Shown: positions 24,556-32,125 of the stretch, in pieces
How the letters are laid out: each line of letters opens with the position of its first letter
How positions within the stretch are numbered: the first letter of the stretch is position 1
Assembly: GCA_016234555.1 (NCBI GenBank)
Contig: JACRBJ010000098.1
Location: 1 to 41,165 of the forward strand
Direction: 5' to 3'
DNA: 41,165 bases
Source of the DNA: Chloroflexota bacterium
GTDB lineage: Bacteria; Chloroflexota; Anaerolineae; Anaerolineales; Villigracilaceae
Notes under the pieces: model-generated
What the model saw: the letters and a program-made list of their open reading frames with translations, nothing else
What the model was told of the DNA's origin: nothing
Databases searched by the model: none
Position numbers and translations under genes: made by a program

Positions 24556-24936
24556 GTTGAACCCATTCCCATCTTCCACACCCGAAAGGAAACCAAATTC
24601 ATAAGTTCAAAATCAAAACACTCACAATCCCCAGTCCAAATCAACAGAAAGCAAGCATGTTGGAAAGCCTGGTCTTCTTCATAGAGACAAAAAATAATGG
24701 AATTGAAGACAGGAATGCAAACCTTGCCTAATGAGGCAATAACAAGTTTCATCCACATGCCCCACGCAACCGCCGACACAGTTCGATTTTTCAGGCTGTA
24801 TCGGCGGCAATAAACCGTCCAATCCTTACACAGGAGGCAATCCAAGCCATATCCACAACTGAATATCCCCACGCATGCCTAAGGCATGCAGTCAAACGGG
24901 CGCTGTCCTGGGAAATCCCCAGGCTGCGCCCGTTTT
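24493..24936 (+). ncRNA. Candidate non-coding RNA or long leader of the mobile block
   Basis: The transcript predicted from the consensus promoter would be about 445 nt and end at the strong terminator at 24894-24936, before the first supportable gene at 25039. It contains the hairpin at 24532-24555, a segment with CCGCCGACA near 24771 complementary to TCGGCGG near 24801, and GCATGCC/GGCATGC at 24874-24889. Short open frames inside (for example 38 codons from 24692) lack ribosome-binding sites. The noncoding status is inferred; read-through into the following gene is also possible. The stretch 24352-24446 upstream holds two short hairpins and no gene. Confidence 0.4.
24894..24936 (+). terminator. 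Strong two-tier terminator
   Basis: AAACGGGCGC (24894-24903) pairs with GCGCCCGTTT (24926-24935), and inside it CCTGGG (24907-24912) pairs with CCCAGG (24918-24923). TTTTC follows. This is a stable intrinsic terminator between the consensus promoter and the first gene of the block. Confidence 0.8.
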
Positions 24937-25038
24937 CGATTCTCCGCACAACAGCGAGGACTCACCGGGGTGAGAGGCCCGGTAATAAAAAAAGCGAGAC
25001 CGCCCAGAGGCAACTGGACGATCTCAAATGTGGAACAA

Positions 25039-25269
25039 ATGTTCACAACCGATAATATCACAATCTGCAAGACTGTCAAGATTTCCGCTCCATTTCCGCT
25101 CAAGGCGCACCAGCGCATGGTGATCGTGAACGGCAAGGCGCTCAACGTGGCCGACTCCGCAGGGCGACAGCAGGGAGACTACCTCTACTCCGCCGTCGTT
25201 ACACTGTTGCGCGAGGATGCAGCCGTGTACACCAGCGCCCCGACCTGGGCAAGCGTGGAGGTGAAATGA
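25039..25269 (+). CDS. Small hypothetical protein, first gene of the mobile block
   Basis: Seventy-six residues starting MFTTDNITICKTVKISA and ending TWASVEVK. The composition looks like a real soluble protein (alternating beta-like VIVNGKALNVADSAG, then LYSAVVTLLRED). The longer open frame back to 24886 passes through the terminator stem and is not credible. No strong ribosome-binding site stands before ATG 25039, so the start is uncertain. I do not recognise a family. It lies just before the small membrane-protein gene and the primase-like gene. Confidence 0.5.
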   Translation: MFTTDNITICKTVKISAPFPLKAHQRMVIVNGKALNVADSAGRQQGDYLYSAVVTLLREDAAVYTSAPTWASVEVK

Positions 25270-25302
25270 AACGACACCGACACAGCGGACTGCGCGGATG
25301 CG

Positions 25303-25354
25303 TGATCATGACTCCCGCCTGGAAACCATTTTTTCCAAGAAAGGAGTCCGATCA
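25303..25354 (+). promoter_or_regulatory. Hairpin that would hide the ribosome-binding site of the 35-residue gene
   Basis: TGATC (25303-25307) and GACTCC (25310-25315) can pair with GATCA (25350-25354) and GGAGTC (25343-25348), a stem of 11 pairs with one small internal loop. TGGAAA/TTTCCA forms a second stem in its loop. The Shine-Dalgarno AAGGAG and the first base of the ATG are inside the stem, so translation would need the stem to open. Confidence 0.5.
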
Positions 25355-25461
25355 TGAGAACCTACGCATTTCTCCTCATCCTGATCGCCATTGCTGCCAG
25401 CCAACCGCATTACTGGCTATCGGTGGTCATGGCGTTCATCGCCCGCACCCTGGGCGCATAA
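25354..25461 (+). CDS. Small membrane protein (35 residues)
   Basis: ATG at 25354 follows AAAGGAGTCCGATC, a very good ribosome-binding site. The peptide MRTYAFLLILIAIAASQPHY continues with WLSVVMAFIARTLGA. It has one clear hydrophobic helix at residues 4-15, a possible second at 20-32, and few charges. It may be a membrane-inserted regulator or a small toxin-like peptide; nothing in the sequence decides this. It is followed 33 bases later by the primase-like gene, itself with a strong Shine-Dalgarno. Hydrophobic tiny proteins are easily missed in annotation. Confidence 0.6.
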   Translation: MRTYAFLLILIAIAASQPHYWLSVVMAFIARTLGA

Positions 25462-25494
25462 ATCACTTCAAAAAAGGAGCCCGTAAAGGAGCAT

Positions 25495-26487
25495 ATGGAC
25501 GATATCTTATCCTCCGCCGAAGAGATTTTGGGCGCGGCGGTTCGGGTGGAACGCCACCGCGACTGGGCCATTTTCTGGTGTCCCTTCCATGACGACGCGA
25601 GCCGCGAGGGGCAGGGCGGTCATCCCAACTTCGGCGTCAACCTTGCCAGCGGATACTGGAAGTGCCTGCGCTGCGGCGCCACGGGCGGGTCGCTTGGTGC
25701 CCTGAGCAGGAAGCTCGGACAGAATTGGAAACCGCCTGTATCGGTAACCCCGCCGACACGCCCCGCAAGACCGCCGACACAGGTCGGGATGTTGGATGAA
25801 GCCGTGTCGGAAGCACGTTCTGTGGTGCAACGCTCCCCCGCCTGGAGTTATCTTGCCTCACGCGGTGTGTCGCCATATACCGCCCTGGTGTATGGACTCG
25901 GATATGGCATCCCCATCCCAATCGTCCACGCGGATGTGCTCGAGGCGGCAAAGCAATCGATGCTGGTGAGACACAACGGGACCTGGCTCTGGGCCGGCGG
26001 TGTGGTGTATGCCGACCCACCGACACACCCTACAGTCATGAACGTGCGCTACATCCCCGAGGGACGATTGCCCTCTGGTACACGTACCTTCAAGCCGGAA
26101 AAGAACCACAAGACCTGGGGAATTCGCTCCCAACCTCTCGGAAGCTGGCGTATCACTTCCAGCACGCGCACTCTGATCGTACTGGAAGGTCTGTTCGACA
26201 TGCTCATCACAGCGCAGAAGATCCACCAGCTTGGACGCGAAGCCGACACGGTCGCGGTATACACCAACGGCGCCAGCCCTGCCGCAAAAATGCATCAGTG
26301 GTTCAGCCAGCACAGTGAATTCGACTACGTGCTCCTGCGCGACCCGGACAAGGCGGGGGTCGAGTGGGCACAGACCCTCTCGGCATCCATCCGCAAAGGC
26401 GGGGCGAAGGTGCGCACCCTCAGACCTCCCGACGGGCTCGACCCGGACGAAGCCATCCTGAGTGGATGGTGGCCGTCCGCAATCTAA
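25495..26487 (+). CDS. Primase-like protein with CHC2 zinc finger and Toprim domain
   Basis: The 330-residue protein has a DnaG-type zinc finger, WCPFHDDAS...WKCLRCGATGG (Cys29, His32, Cys57, Cys60). A proline-rich linker follows at 77-97, then a C-terminal Toprim domain with Glu231 in TLIVLEGLFDML and the DxD pair Asp283/Asp285 in LLRDPDKAGVEWA. This is the plan of mobile-element primases: DNA-template recognition plus a metal-binding catalytic fold. It lacks the full DnaG length and the C-terminal helicase-binding domain. AAAGGAGCAT precedes the ATG. It probably primes replication of the element it sits in. It is the best-identified replication gene together with the clamp downstream. Confidence 0.88.
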   Translation: MDDILSSAEEILGAAVRVERHRDWAIFWCPFHDDASREGQGGHPNFGVNLASGYWKCLRCGATGGSLGALSRKLGQNWKPPVSVTPPTRPARPPTQVGMLDEAVSEARSVVQRSPAWSYLASRGVSPYTALVYGLGYGIPIPIVHADVLEAAKQSMLVRHNGTWLWAGGVVYADPPTHPTVMNVRYIPEGRLPSGTRTFKPEKNHKTWGIRSQPLGSWRITSSTRTLIVLEGLFDMLITAQKIHQLGREADTVAVYTNGASPAAKMHQWFSQHSEFDYVLLRDPDKAGVEWAQTLSASIRKGGAKVRTLRPPDGLDPDEAILSGWWPSAI

Positions 26488-26504
26488 TCCATCCAAATCC
26501 CTAC

Positions 26505-26540
26505 ATCGGGGAGCGACATCATGTCGCTCCCCGATTTCAT
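26505..26540 (+). terminator. Hairpin in front of a Shine-Dalgarno (after the primase gene)
   Basis: ATCGGGGAGCGACAT (26505-26519) is complementary to 26521-26535, giving a stem with a GACATCATGTC tip. TTTCATTTTCC and then AAGGAG follow, with the next ATG at 26559. The same order (hairpin, T-rich run, Shine-Dalgarno) recurs at several sites in the block. Confidence 0.65.
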
Positions 26541-26558
26541 TTTCCAAGGAGAAAAATC

Positions 26559-26699
26559 ATGTCAACCCTCACCATCCTCGCCATTCTATTTGGCGCTCTT
26601 GCCCTATCCTGGGCGATCTGGTTCAACGTGCGGCTGTTTCAATATATCCGCTCCGGGCAATATGAAATGGACCAGCGTCTGAGGGAGGTCTGCAAATGA
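26559..26699 (+). CDS. Small single-helix membrane protein (46 residues)
   Basis: ATG 26559 stands behind CCAAGGAGAAAAATC. The product begins MSTLTILAILFGALALSWAI, a single transmembrane helix (3-22), followed by a short charged tail (YIRSGQYEMDQRLREVCK). The longer reading frame from 26364 crosses the previous gene and the hairpin and is rejected. It overlaps the next start by four bases (ATGA), so it is translated together with the following gene. Function unknown. Confidence 0.65.
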   Translation: MSTLTILAILFGALALSWAIWFNVRLFQYIRSGQYEMDQRLREVCK

Positions 26700-26854
26700 A
26701 CGAACAACAATGCATATCCCTTGCGCGCGTGCTGGAATATCTTGCAGATGAAAAGAAGGATTTCGAAGCCACCTCCGATGAAATGCGCGCAAACCACATC
26801 TACACCGACATCCTCGTACTCGAACAATACTTGAAAGGAGAAACCAATTTATGA
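26696..26854 (+). CDS. Small acidic protein upstream of the clamp gene (52 residues)
   Basis: The frame MNEQQCISLARVLEYLADEK ends in LEQYLKGETNL and is highly helical and charged. It begins in an ATGA overlap with the 46-residue gene and ends in an ATGA overlap with the clamp gene. Its tail also supplies the clamp's Shine-Dalgarno (AAAGGAGAAACC). Such tight packing on both sides is good evidence of a real gene. No family is recognised; a clamp-associated helper is possible but unproven. Confidence 0.65.
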   Translation: MNEQQCISLARVLEYLADEKKDFEATSDEMRANHIYTDILVLEQYLKGETNL

Positions 26855-28017
26855 TCGCCATATCACAACACACCCTGCAGGAGGCATTGAACGCTGTGAC
26901 GCGTGCCAGCCTGAAGAACACGCTGATGGCCGCCTTCTCCCTCGTAAGACTGGAGGCGGACACGAACGGGACCTTGCGCCTGTCCTGCTTCAACGGCGAG
27001 ACTGCCGCTCGCGCCACCCTGAACGTCGATTGCAATGAGGAACTCGCAGTACAGGTGGACGCCCAGACCTTGAAGGCGGTGGTCGAGACCCTCTCGGGTG
27101 AAATCCGCCTGACTGTGGAACAAAATTCACTCCTCATCCAAGCAGCCACCAACCGCACCACCTTGCGGATCGTGGAGGAACCGCTTCCCGTTCTTGGAGA
27201 AGAGTCCATCGCCTCCATTGCCGCATTTTCCGGAGCAACCTTCCGCAGTTTGGCGCGCGTCCTGCCCTTTGCCTCCAGCGATGATTCACGCGCTGTGCTA
27301 CAAGTCCTGCACCTGACCTTCTCAAAGGAATCCGTAACCGCCCAAACTGCTGATGGATATTCCGCCGGGCTGGTGCGGGAAACCATCGAAGGACCCTCGG
27401 AGGAAACCCCGGTCTCCCTGCCCTTGAGTTTTGCCCGTCTGCTCGCAACTCTTGTGGATGACCGCGACACAGTGCGGCTGGGAAGTTCGGGAGCCAACCG
27501 TTACTTTTTCCAGGTTTCCAATCCGGATAACTCAAAGGACCTTACCCTGGCGACCGCCTCATCTGCGGAAAATTTCCCCTCCGCACAAATTATGACGATG
27601 ATCGAAGAAGCCCGAGGTTCCACAACCGCCCACCTTGCCATACAGCAGTCCAGCCTGATGCAATCCATCCGCATGGTGAATGCAATGGGCACGCAAAGCA
27701 CCTTCATCAAGGCTTCAGGCGGCGTGGTGAAGATCGCCTCGACGGAAACCGACACCGGGCAGGCGCGCAACATCCTGGTGGGAAGCGCGAGCGGCGAGGA
27801 TGCAAGCCTCTGGCTCTCGGCTGCCTTTCTGAAACGGGCAGCGGAAGCCAGCAAGGGGGAACTAACCCTGCAGATTTCGGGTGGGATGAAACCGATCCTG
27901 GTCGAGGCGGGCGACTTCACAGCGCTCATCATGCCAATGGTGGTGGAGGGCGGCAAGGATCCCTTTCCCGAAGACGAAGCTATTTCGATCAGCCTGCCTT
28001 CAATGGCGATGGCATAA
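26851..28017 (+). CDS. DNA polymerase III sliding clamp (beta subunit) homologue of the mobile block
   Basis: The 388-residue protein shows the three-domain DnaN plan: LQEALNAVTRAS near the start, VDAQTLKAVVETLSGEIRLT (domain 1 end), an intermediate domain with RAVLQVLHLTF and ADGYSAGLVRETI, and the C-terminal domain ending KPILVEAGDFTALIMPM, matching the P-x-L-x..x-x-hLMPM end of bacterial clamps. The ring encircles DNA and tethers polymerase. About 20 residues follow the usual end. It is too diverged and in the wrong context to be the chromosomal dnaN, so an element-encoded clamp is inferred. Confidence 0.85.
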   Translation: MIAISQHTLQEALNAVTRASLKNTLMAAFSLVRLEADTNGTLRLSCFNGETAARATLNVDCNEELAVQVDAQTLKAVVETLSGEIRLTVEQNSLLIQAATNRTTLRIVEEPLPVLGEESIASIAAFSGATFRSLARVLPFASSDDSRAVLQVLHLTFSKESVTAQTADGYSAGLVRETIEGPSEETPVSLPLSFARLLATLVDDRDTVRLGSSGANRYFFQVSNPDNSKDLTLATASSAENFPSAQIMTMIEEARGSTTAHLAIQQSSLMQSIRMVNAMGTQSTFIKASGGVVKIASTETDTGQARNILVGSASGEDASLWLSAAFLKRAAEASKGELTLQISGGMKPILVEAGDFTALIMPMVVEGGKDPFPEDEAISISLPSMAMA

Positions 28018-28038
28018 TCACAAAAAAGGAATCCATTT

Positions 28039-28083
28039 ACGAAGACGGCATCACACCACTGGCGTGATGCCGTCTTCGTTTTT
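28039..28083 (+). terminator. Hairpin between the clamp and RadC genes
   Basis: ACGAAGACGGCATCAC (28039-28054) pairs perfectly with 28064-28079 across a nine-base loop, then TTTTCC and AAGGAGA lead to the RadC start at 28096. It is terminator-like yet placed directly in the next gene's leader. Confidence 0.75.
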
Positions 28084-28095
28084 CCAAGGAGACCC

Positions 28096-28812
28096 ATGAA
28101 CAACCATCCATACCTCCTCCAACCCATGCCCACATACGAACAACCACAACTGAGGAGCATGCCCCTGCGCGAACAACCCGCCTATCGCATCGCCCAAAAC
28201 GCCACCGCCTGCAACCTGACCGAACTCATGGCGGCAGTCATTGGCGGACAAAAACAGATCGAAACCGCCCAGGCTTTGCTTACGCACTTCAATGGCGACA
28301 TCCGCCGCCTGTACCGGGCACACCCGGCGGAACTGGCAAAAGTGAAGGGCATCAACCAGGCGACCGCCGTGCGCATCAAGGCGGCGCTCAATCTGGGACA
28401 GCGCCTGAATCAGCCCGGCGAGGAACGCCCCACGATCAATTCTCCCGCCGACGCCGCAGCCCTGGTTCAACATGAAATGGGACTGCTCGAAAAGGAACAC
28501 CTGCGCACACTGCTCATGGACAGGCGCAACCACGTGATGGACATCGTGGAGATCTATCAAGGTTCGGTCAGTTCCTCACAGGTGCGTGTTGGTGAGATCT
28601 TTCAAGCGGCGGTCGGGCGCATGGCATCAGCCATTATTGTCTGCCATAACCATCCCACCGGCGACCCGACTCCATCGCCAGACGATGTGGCGGTGACCCG
28701 CGCGATTGTCCAGGCTGGCAAACTGCTGGACATCGAGCTGATGGATCATCTGGTGATCGGACATGGCGGACGCTGGGTATCTCTAAAAGAACGCGGACTT
28801 GGCTTCAACTAG
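28096..28812 (+). CDS. radC: RadC-family JAB-domain protein
   Basis: The 238-residue protein has an N-terminal helix-hairpin-helix region (AELAKVKGINQATAVRIKAA, residues 78-97) and a C-terminal JAMM metal site, CHNHPTGDPTPSPDD, with His184, His186 and Asp197. The HNHPxGDPxPS motif is diagnostic for RadC (YeeS/PF04002). The biochemical role of RadC remains unsettled, although the JAMM fold suggests a metal-dependent hydrolase. Copies are very frequent on plasmids and integrative elements, which agrees with this neighbourhood. CCAAGGAGACCC precedes the ATG; the gene opens a new run of closely packed genes (to 31040). Confidence 0.93.
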   Translation: MNNHPYLLQPMPTYEQPQLRSMPLREQPAYRIAQNATACNLTELMAAVIGGQKQIETAQALLTHFNGDIRRLYRAHPAELAKVKGINQATAVRIKAALNLGQRLNQPGEERPTINSPADAAALVQHEMGLLEKEHLRTLLMDRRNHVMDIVEIYQGSVSSSQVRVGEIFQAAVGRMASAIIVCHNHPTGDPTPSPDDVAVTRAIVQAGKLLDIELMDHLVIGHGGRWVSLKERGLGFN

Positions 28813-28821
28813 GAGGCGCTC

Positions 28822-29205
28822 ATGCAACTGAGTCTCAACCTGTCCTTTACACCCGTTTTCCGCAACAAAAAAGTTTTCAACACCACCACCTGGCTGGACG
28901 CAGGCTGGGCGACCCCCTGTCTGGGCCTTGCCAAAAAGGTCGAGATCAGCCAGTCGTTGAGCGATGCCCTGGCTTCGCTTCAAGGCGGGGATGAGCATGA
29001 CCAGCATCTCTACGACGCGCTCTGGCTTGCACACCACCACCTTGCCCTGAAAGGACAACCTTCCTTTTCCTTCACCTTCGATTTTCTGTGTGACGACAAA
29101 CACAGTGGCAGGATGACTAGCCATAGCTTGCGGCTGCGCGTGGAGGAAAGAGAGCAAGTGATATTGCTGGGCTTAAACCGGGAGGTCGCATGGCATTCTA
29201 TCTAG
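28822..29205 (+). CDS. Hypothetical protein of the mobile block (127 residues)
   Basis: A soluble protein starting MQLSLNLSFTPVFRNKKVFN with the helical middle LYDALWLAHHHLALKGQPSF and a beta-rich tail. It begins nine bases after radC behind CTAGGAGGCGCTC and overlaps the next gene by 16 bases. No family is recognised and no catalytic motif is visible. Coding is supported by the ribosome-binding site, spacing and uninterrupted composition. Confidence 0.65.
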   Translation: MQLSLNLSFTPVFRNKKVFNTTTWLDAGWATPCLGLAKKVEISQSLSDALASLQGGDEHDQHLYDALWLAHHHLALKGQPSFSFTFDFLCDDKHSGRMTSHSLRLRVEEREQVILLGLNREVAWHSI

Positions 29206-29567
29206 GCAAACGCGGACAGGATGATCTGATCCTCTTCCGCTCCCCCACAATTCCCACCAAGGAAACGCACGGTCATTTGTATACGGCGGTCATCGGTCCG
29301 TTCAGGAGCCGCGTCGGCGCAAGTTACTTTGCCCGTTATGGACGAAACAATCCGCACATCCGCACCGCCGATGATGCCGAACGCCTGGCGCGCGCAGACC
29401 CATTGATGGAACAGACAATCGTCGAGGAAAGCATGACAGACGGGGAACTGACCATCGCTTTGGAATGCGATATGCAGGACAAAAACGAATATTCACCCAA
29501 ATCCCTGCCGGCGGGTCCCATCCCCTGGCAGGAACCATCAAAACCCAAGGAGAAATCTCATGCCTAA
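29190..29567 (+). CDS. Hypothetical protein of the mobile block (125 residues)
   Basis: The product begins MAFYLGKRGQDDLILFRSPT and has a segment YTAVIGPFRSRVGASYFARY that resembles the small beta-hairpin modules found in element-encoded single-domain proteins. The C-terminal part is Pro/Lys-rich. GGGAGGTCGC stands before the ATG, inside the end of the previous gene. It overlaps the YubB-like gene by eight bases. No function can be assigned. Confidence 0.62.
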   Translation: MAFYLGKRGQDDLILFRSPTIPTKETHGHLYTAVIGPFRSRVGASYFARYGRNNPHIRTADDAERLARADPLMEQTIVEESMTDGELTIALECDMQDKNEYSPKSLPAGPIPWQEPSKPKEKSHA

Positions 29568-30255
29568 CTGGTCTGAAAACGAACTGACCATCACAGGTCC
29601 CGATGTGGAAAACATCCTGAACGCCGTCTGTTCCGGTCCCTGTGAAAATAACGATGTCCGCACCCTGGATTTCGACAAGATCATCCCCTATCCGAAAATG
29701 TACAAGGAACTGGACGGGCGCGCAAGCGAGTACCAGGAAAAATTTCTTGCCATAGGAAGGGATGATCTCGACCGGCAGGAAAAACTCAACGCATTGGCTG
29801 CGGAATATGGTGTTGAATCCGGAACGCCCTGGTTGCAGGATGGCTTCAACTCCGGCGGCTATGAATGGCGCAATGAATTTTGGGGCACGAAGTGGTCGGC
29901 AAGGGGCATATCCCTGACAACCCGCCCCAACCACTCGAAGGAGATCACGCGCAAGACAGCCAAATGTTCGTCCTGTCAAACCGTGCATAACGTCGAACAC
30001 ATGACGGTCTGGGTCTGCCAACAGTGCGGCAGTCCGCTGCCTGACCCTCAACCGCTGCTGGCATTCATGGAGTTCGACACTGCCTGGAGTCCGCCCATCC
30101 CCGTGATCGAAAAGCTTGCCTCGATGTTCCCGGATCATGCCTTCGAATTGAAATATTTCGAAGGTGGTATGGGATTCAGCGGGCATGCCCGCTGGGCTGA
30201 GGGCGCGGAACAATTCCACCATTCATACGAATACAGTGGTCCGCGCGGTGGATAG
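29560..30255 (+). CDS. YubB-like ferredoxin-fold protein (DUF1281 type) with zinc ribbon
   Basis: The 231-residue protein opens with MPNWSENELTITG, the characteristic start of YubB/DUF1281-like proteins common on plasmids and integrative elements. It also has an inserted four-cysteine ribbon, CSSCQTVHNVEHMTVWVCQQ followed by CGS (about residues 133-155). The end (FEGGMGFSGHARW) also fits the family. Family function is unknown. The gene overlaps its upstream neighbour by eight bases and is followed after 20 bases by another gene, so it belongs to the radC operon. Confidence 0.75.
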   Translation: MPNWSENELTITGPDVENILNAVCSGPCENNDVRTLDFDKIIPYPKMYKELDGRASEYQEKFLAIGRDDLDRQEKLNALAAEYGVESGTPWLQDGFNSGGYEWRNEFWGTKWSARGISLTTRPNHSKEITRKTAKCSSCQTVHNVEHMTVWVCQQCGSPLPDPQPLLAFMEFDTAWSPPIPVIEKLASMFPDHAFELKYFEGGMGFSGHARWAEGAEQFHHSYEYSGPRGG

Positions 30256-30275
30256 ATTCAACAAGGAGAAAAAAC

Positions 30276-31040
30276 ATGACCATTCAATCTGAACACCACC
30301 GTATGAAACCCGTACTCGACCTGGCGTGCCAACTTGACATCTCCACCAACCCCGATCCAAGTGCGATCTTTGAGGCAGGGAGCGGAGGTTTTCAAATCTG
30401 GTGTACACCTGTGGATCATCCAAAAGGGTGGAGCGGGATTGTGATGAATGCCGGCGCGTTCTCCAAGCCCTGCGAGTATGTGGGCAGCGTCAATTGGGTA
30501 TGGGAGGATGAAAGCATTGTAGCGCTTGCAATCGAAACCAGCGCCTATGCCTTGGCAGACCAGATGCCCGATGAGTATTGCAACCTGAATGATATTCCCG
30601 CAGGATTCAACCGTCGCACGATCTTCAACCGCGACGCCGACATCGAGTGGCTCAAGGAGAAGATCGCCTGGCTGTTTGCGGAAGCAGGAGTTCCTTTGCC
30701 GCCCTTTGAGCACGAACAGGCAGCGTTATCAGATATTGGACCGTACATTCTGGCTCACTACGTTTCGGACGAGGATGAATACGTGGTAATCGTCTCTCCG
30801 GGACTCGATCCGGGAGAGTTTTGCGAACCGGGCTTCGAGGTCGCACGTACGTTGGAGATTTGGAATGCCGGCGACTTTCCCGTCGATGTGATCCTGTATC
30901 CCGACCAGGAGTTCCAGGAGATGGACACCGAACCCGATGAAGGTCCGTTGGTCGAGCAATACGAGAATGCCTCCCGTCTGGGGGATGACAGTTGGCTCGA
31001 ATCCGCCTTTGAAGACAACATCAGCGGCTGGGGCGAATAA
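30276..31040 (+). CDS. Hypothetical acidic protein (254 residues)
   Basis: A soluble acidic protein with PDPSAIFEAGSGGFQIWCTP near the start. The DEDEYVVIVSPGLDPGEFCE stretch is in the middle, and the tail is very acidic (MDTEPDEGPLVEQYENASRL). ACAAGGAGAAAAAAC precedes the ATG. It closes the radC-to-here gene run and is followed by a strong terminator at 31049-31084. I do not recognise the family. Acidic small proteins of this kind are frequent among anti-restriction and DNA-mimic proteins, but nothing specific supports that here. Confidence 0.65.
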   Translation: MTIQSEHHRMKPVLDLACQLDISTNPDPSAIFEAGSGGFQIWCTPVDHPKGWSGIVMNAGAFSKPCEYVGSVNWVWEDESIVALAIETSAYALADQMPDEYCNLNDIPAGFNRRTIFNRDADIEWLKEKIAWLFAEAGVPLPPFEHEQAALSDIGPYILAHYVSDEDEYVVIVSPGLDPGEFCEPGFEVARTLEIWNAGDFPVDVILYPDQEFQEMDTEPDEGPLVEQYENASRLGDDSWLESAFEDNISGWGE

Positions 31041-31048
31041 CAAATCTC

Positions 31049-31084
31049 AATTGGAGGGCGACCAGATCGCCCTCCAATTTTTTT
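31049..31084 (+). terminator. Intrinsic terminator of the radC gene run
   Basis: AATTGGAGGGCGA (31049-31061) pairs perfectly with TCGCCCTCCAATT (31067-31079) over a five-base loop, and a run of T to 31084 follows. This is the most complete intrinsic terminator inside the block. Confidence 0.9.
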
Positions 31085-31101
31085 ATAGTATTACGGCGCA
31101 G

Positions 31102-31170
31102 GATTTGCGCGAACAGCGCAAATCACGAGCAACCTTTGGTTGCGGCCCGCGAAGCGGCTGCGCTGTGGAG
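31102..31170 (+). promoter_or_regulatory. Hairpin-dense leader with competing pairings
   Basis: GATTTGCGC (31102-31110) pairs with GCGCAAATC (31116-31124), then GCAACC with GGTTGC (31129-31143) and CCGC with GCGG (31147-31157). Alternatively ACAGCGC (31113-31119) pairs with GCGCTGT (31160-31166), directly against the Shine-Dalgarno GGAG (31167-31170). The first and last pairings cannot form together. This is the layout of a translational attenuator for the gene at 31180. Confidence 0.4.
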
Positions 31171-31179
31171 AAACCCAAA

Positions 31180-31587
31180 ATGACCTCCCTTTTTCAAACC
31201 ACCATCGAACATCTGTTGAAATCCAACAACCTGCTGGAAAATTTCCAGAAGCAGGACTCCTTCCACGTGCGCTTCGAGAAGACAGGCTACCAGCCTTTGG
31301 TGATCGAACGCCACGGGGACATGATCAGCGTCGCGCATTACTTCCAGCAGAACGGCGACCTGATTGCCGACCCCGATGTGGAATTGCACTATCCCTCCTG
31401 GGTGCCGACCGCCATCACGCAGGCTTTCTTTGGGTATCGCACAAAGTTCATAGAGCGGGATGGAAAGACCTACGTGGATACCCGCTTTGACAGGGAGGTT
31501 TCCTCCTTCCTCTCCATGTGGGCGCGCAACATCAAGGCACAGGGCTGGGCAGAAGGCGGCAAGGTGCATCATGACGAACAACCCTAA
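31180..31587 (+). CDS. DUF6908-like protein
   Basis: The 135-residue protein begins MTSLFQTTIEHLLKSNNLLE and contains QPLVIERHGDMISVAHYFQQ, then NGDLIADPDVELHYP. This matches the HYxxQNGDLxxDPxxEF core I associate with DUF6908 proteins of mobile elements. ATG 31180 has GTGGAGAAACCCAAA upstream. The longer frame from 30937 starts in the previous gene and is rejected. It overlaps the next gene by 17 bases. Function unknown. Confidence 0.65.
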   Translation: MTSLFQTTIEHLLKSNNLLENFQKQDSFHVRFEKTGYQPLVIERHGDMISVAHYFQQNGDLIADPDVELHYPSWVPTAITQAFFGYRTKFIERDGKTYVDTRFDREVSSFLSMWARNIKAQGWAEGGKVHHDEQP

Positions 31588-32125
31588 CATCCGCTTTGCC
31601 TATATGTACCGCGATGCCGGCAACTACAAGCAGCATGGCGAGGCAGTCTTTGGCAACAAGGATATCCTTCCCGTCGAGGATATTGAAACGCAAATCCGTT
31701 CCCTCCTGCAGGACGGCGAGTTCTTCATTGCACGGCAGGTTCAAATCGTGGAACGTTTCTTCGATGACCTTCATGACGACGATCACCCCTGGCATGAATT
31801 TGTCTCGGTAACCGTCGCCACTGATCCTGTATTTGACCCAGACCGCAGGCGGGAAATTGCCGAATTCATCGCCGACCTGGAAAAGTCGCATCGCGCTGGA
31901 TGGGATGAGGCACAGGTGCGCGCAGACCTCGCGCAGCTGCTTGCGGGACAGAAGCGCGCTTTGAAGCAAAAGATCGAGTCTGATGTAAAATCGAAATTAG
32001 AGAATGGAGATGAGAATGAACACTGTGTTCCATGTGCGTGTCCAGCGGGGCGGAAGCATCACCCTGCCCAGGGAATTACGGGACAATCATCATATTGGGT
32101 CCGGGGATACCCTGACCCTGCTTGA
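31571..32125 (+). CDS. Hypothetical protein overlapping the AbrB-type gene (184 residues)
   Basis: The start MTNNPNIRFAYMYRDAGNYK is followed by a DDLHDDDHPWHEFVSVTVAT region and a helical RADLAQLLAGQKRALKQKIE stretch. Homology-like character ends near residue 150. The last 35 or so residues (ENEHCVPCACPAGRK...) lie in the region where the AbrB-type gene is read in another frame, an overlap of 110 bases. The original stop may have been lost, making this tail new. No family is recognised; start context is the overlap with the DUF6908-like gene. Confidence 0.55.
   Translation: MTNNPNIRFAYMYRDAGNYKQHGEAVFGNKDILPVEDIETQIRSLLQDGEFFIARQVQIVERFFDDLHDDDHPWHEFVSVTVATDPVFDPDRRREIAEFIADLEKSHRAGWDEAQVRADLAQLLAGQKRALKQKIESDVKSKLENGDENEHCVPCACPAGRKHHPAQGITGQSSYWVRGYPDPA

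Noticed and set aside
24436..24684. 82-residue open frame at the consensus promoter
   Set aside because: The frame covers the promoter and hairpin and has Pro/Ser/Lys-rich random composition without a ribosome-binding site.
25266..25592. 108-residue open frame starting in an ATGA overlap with the 76-residue gene
   Set aside because: It crosses the 35-residue gene and the start of the primase gene in another frame, both of which have strong Shine-Dalgarno sites; its own composition is His/Arg/Gly-rich and not protein-like.
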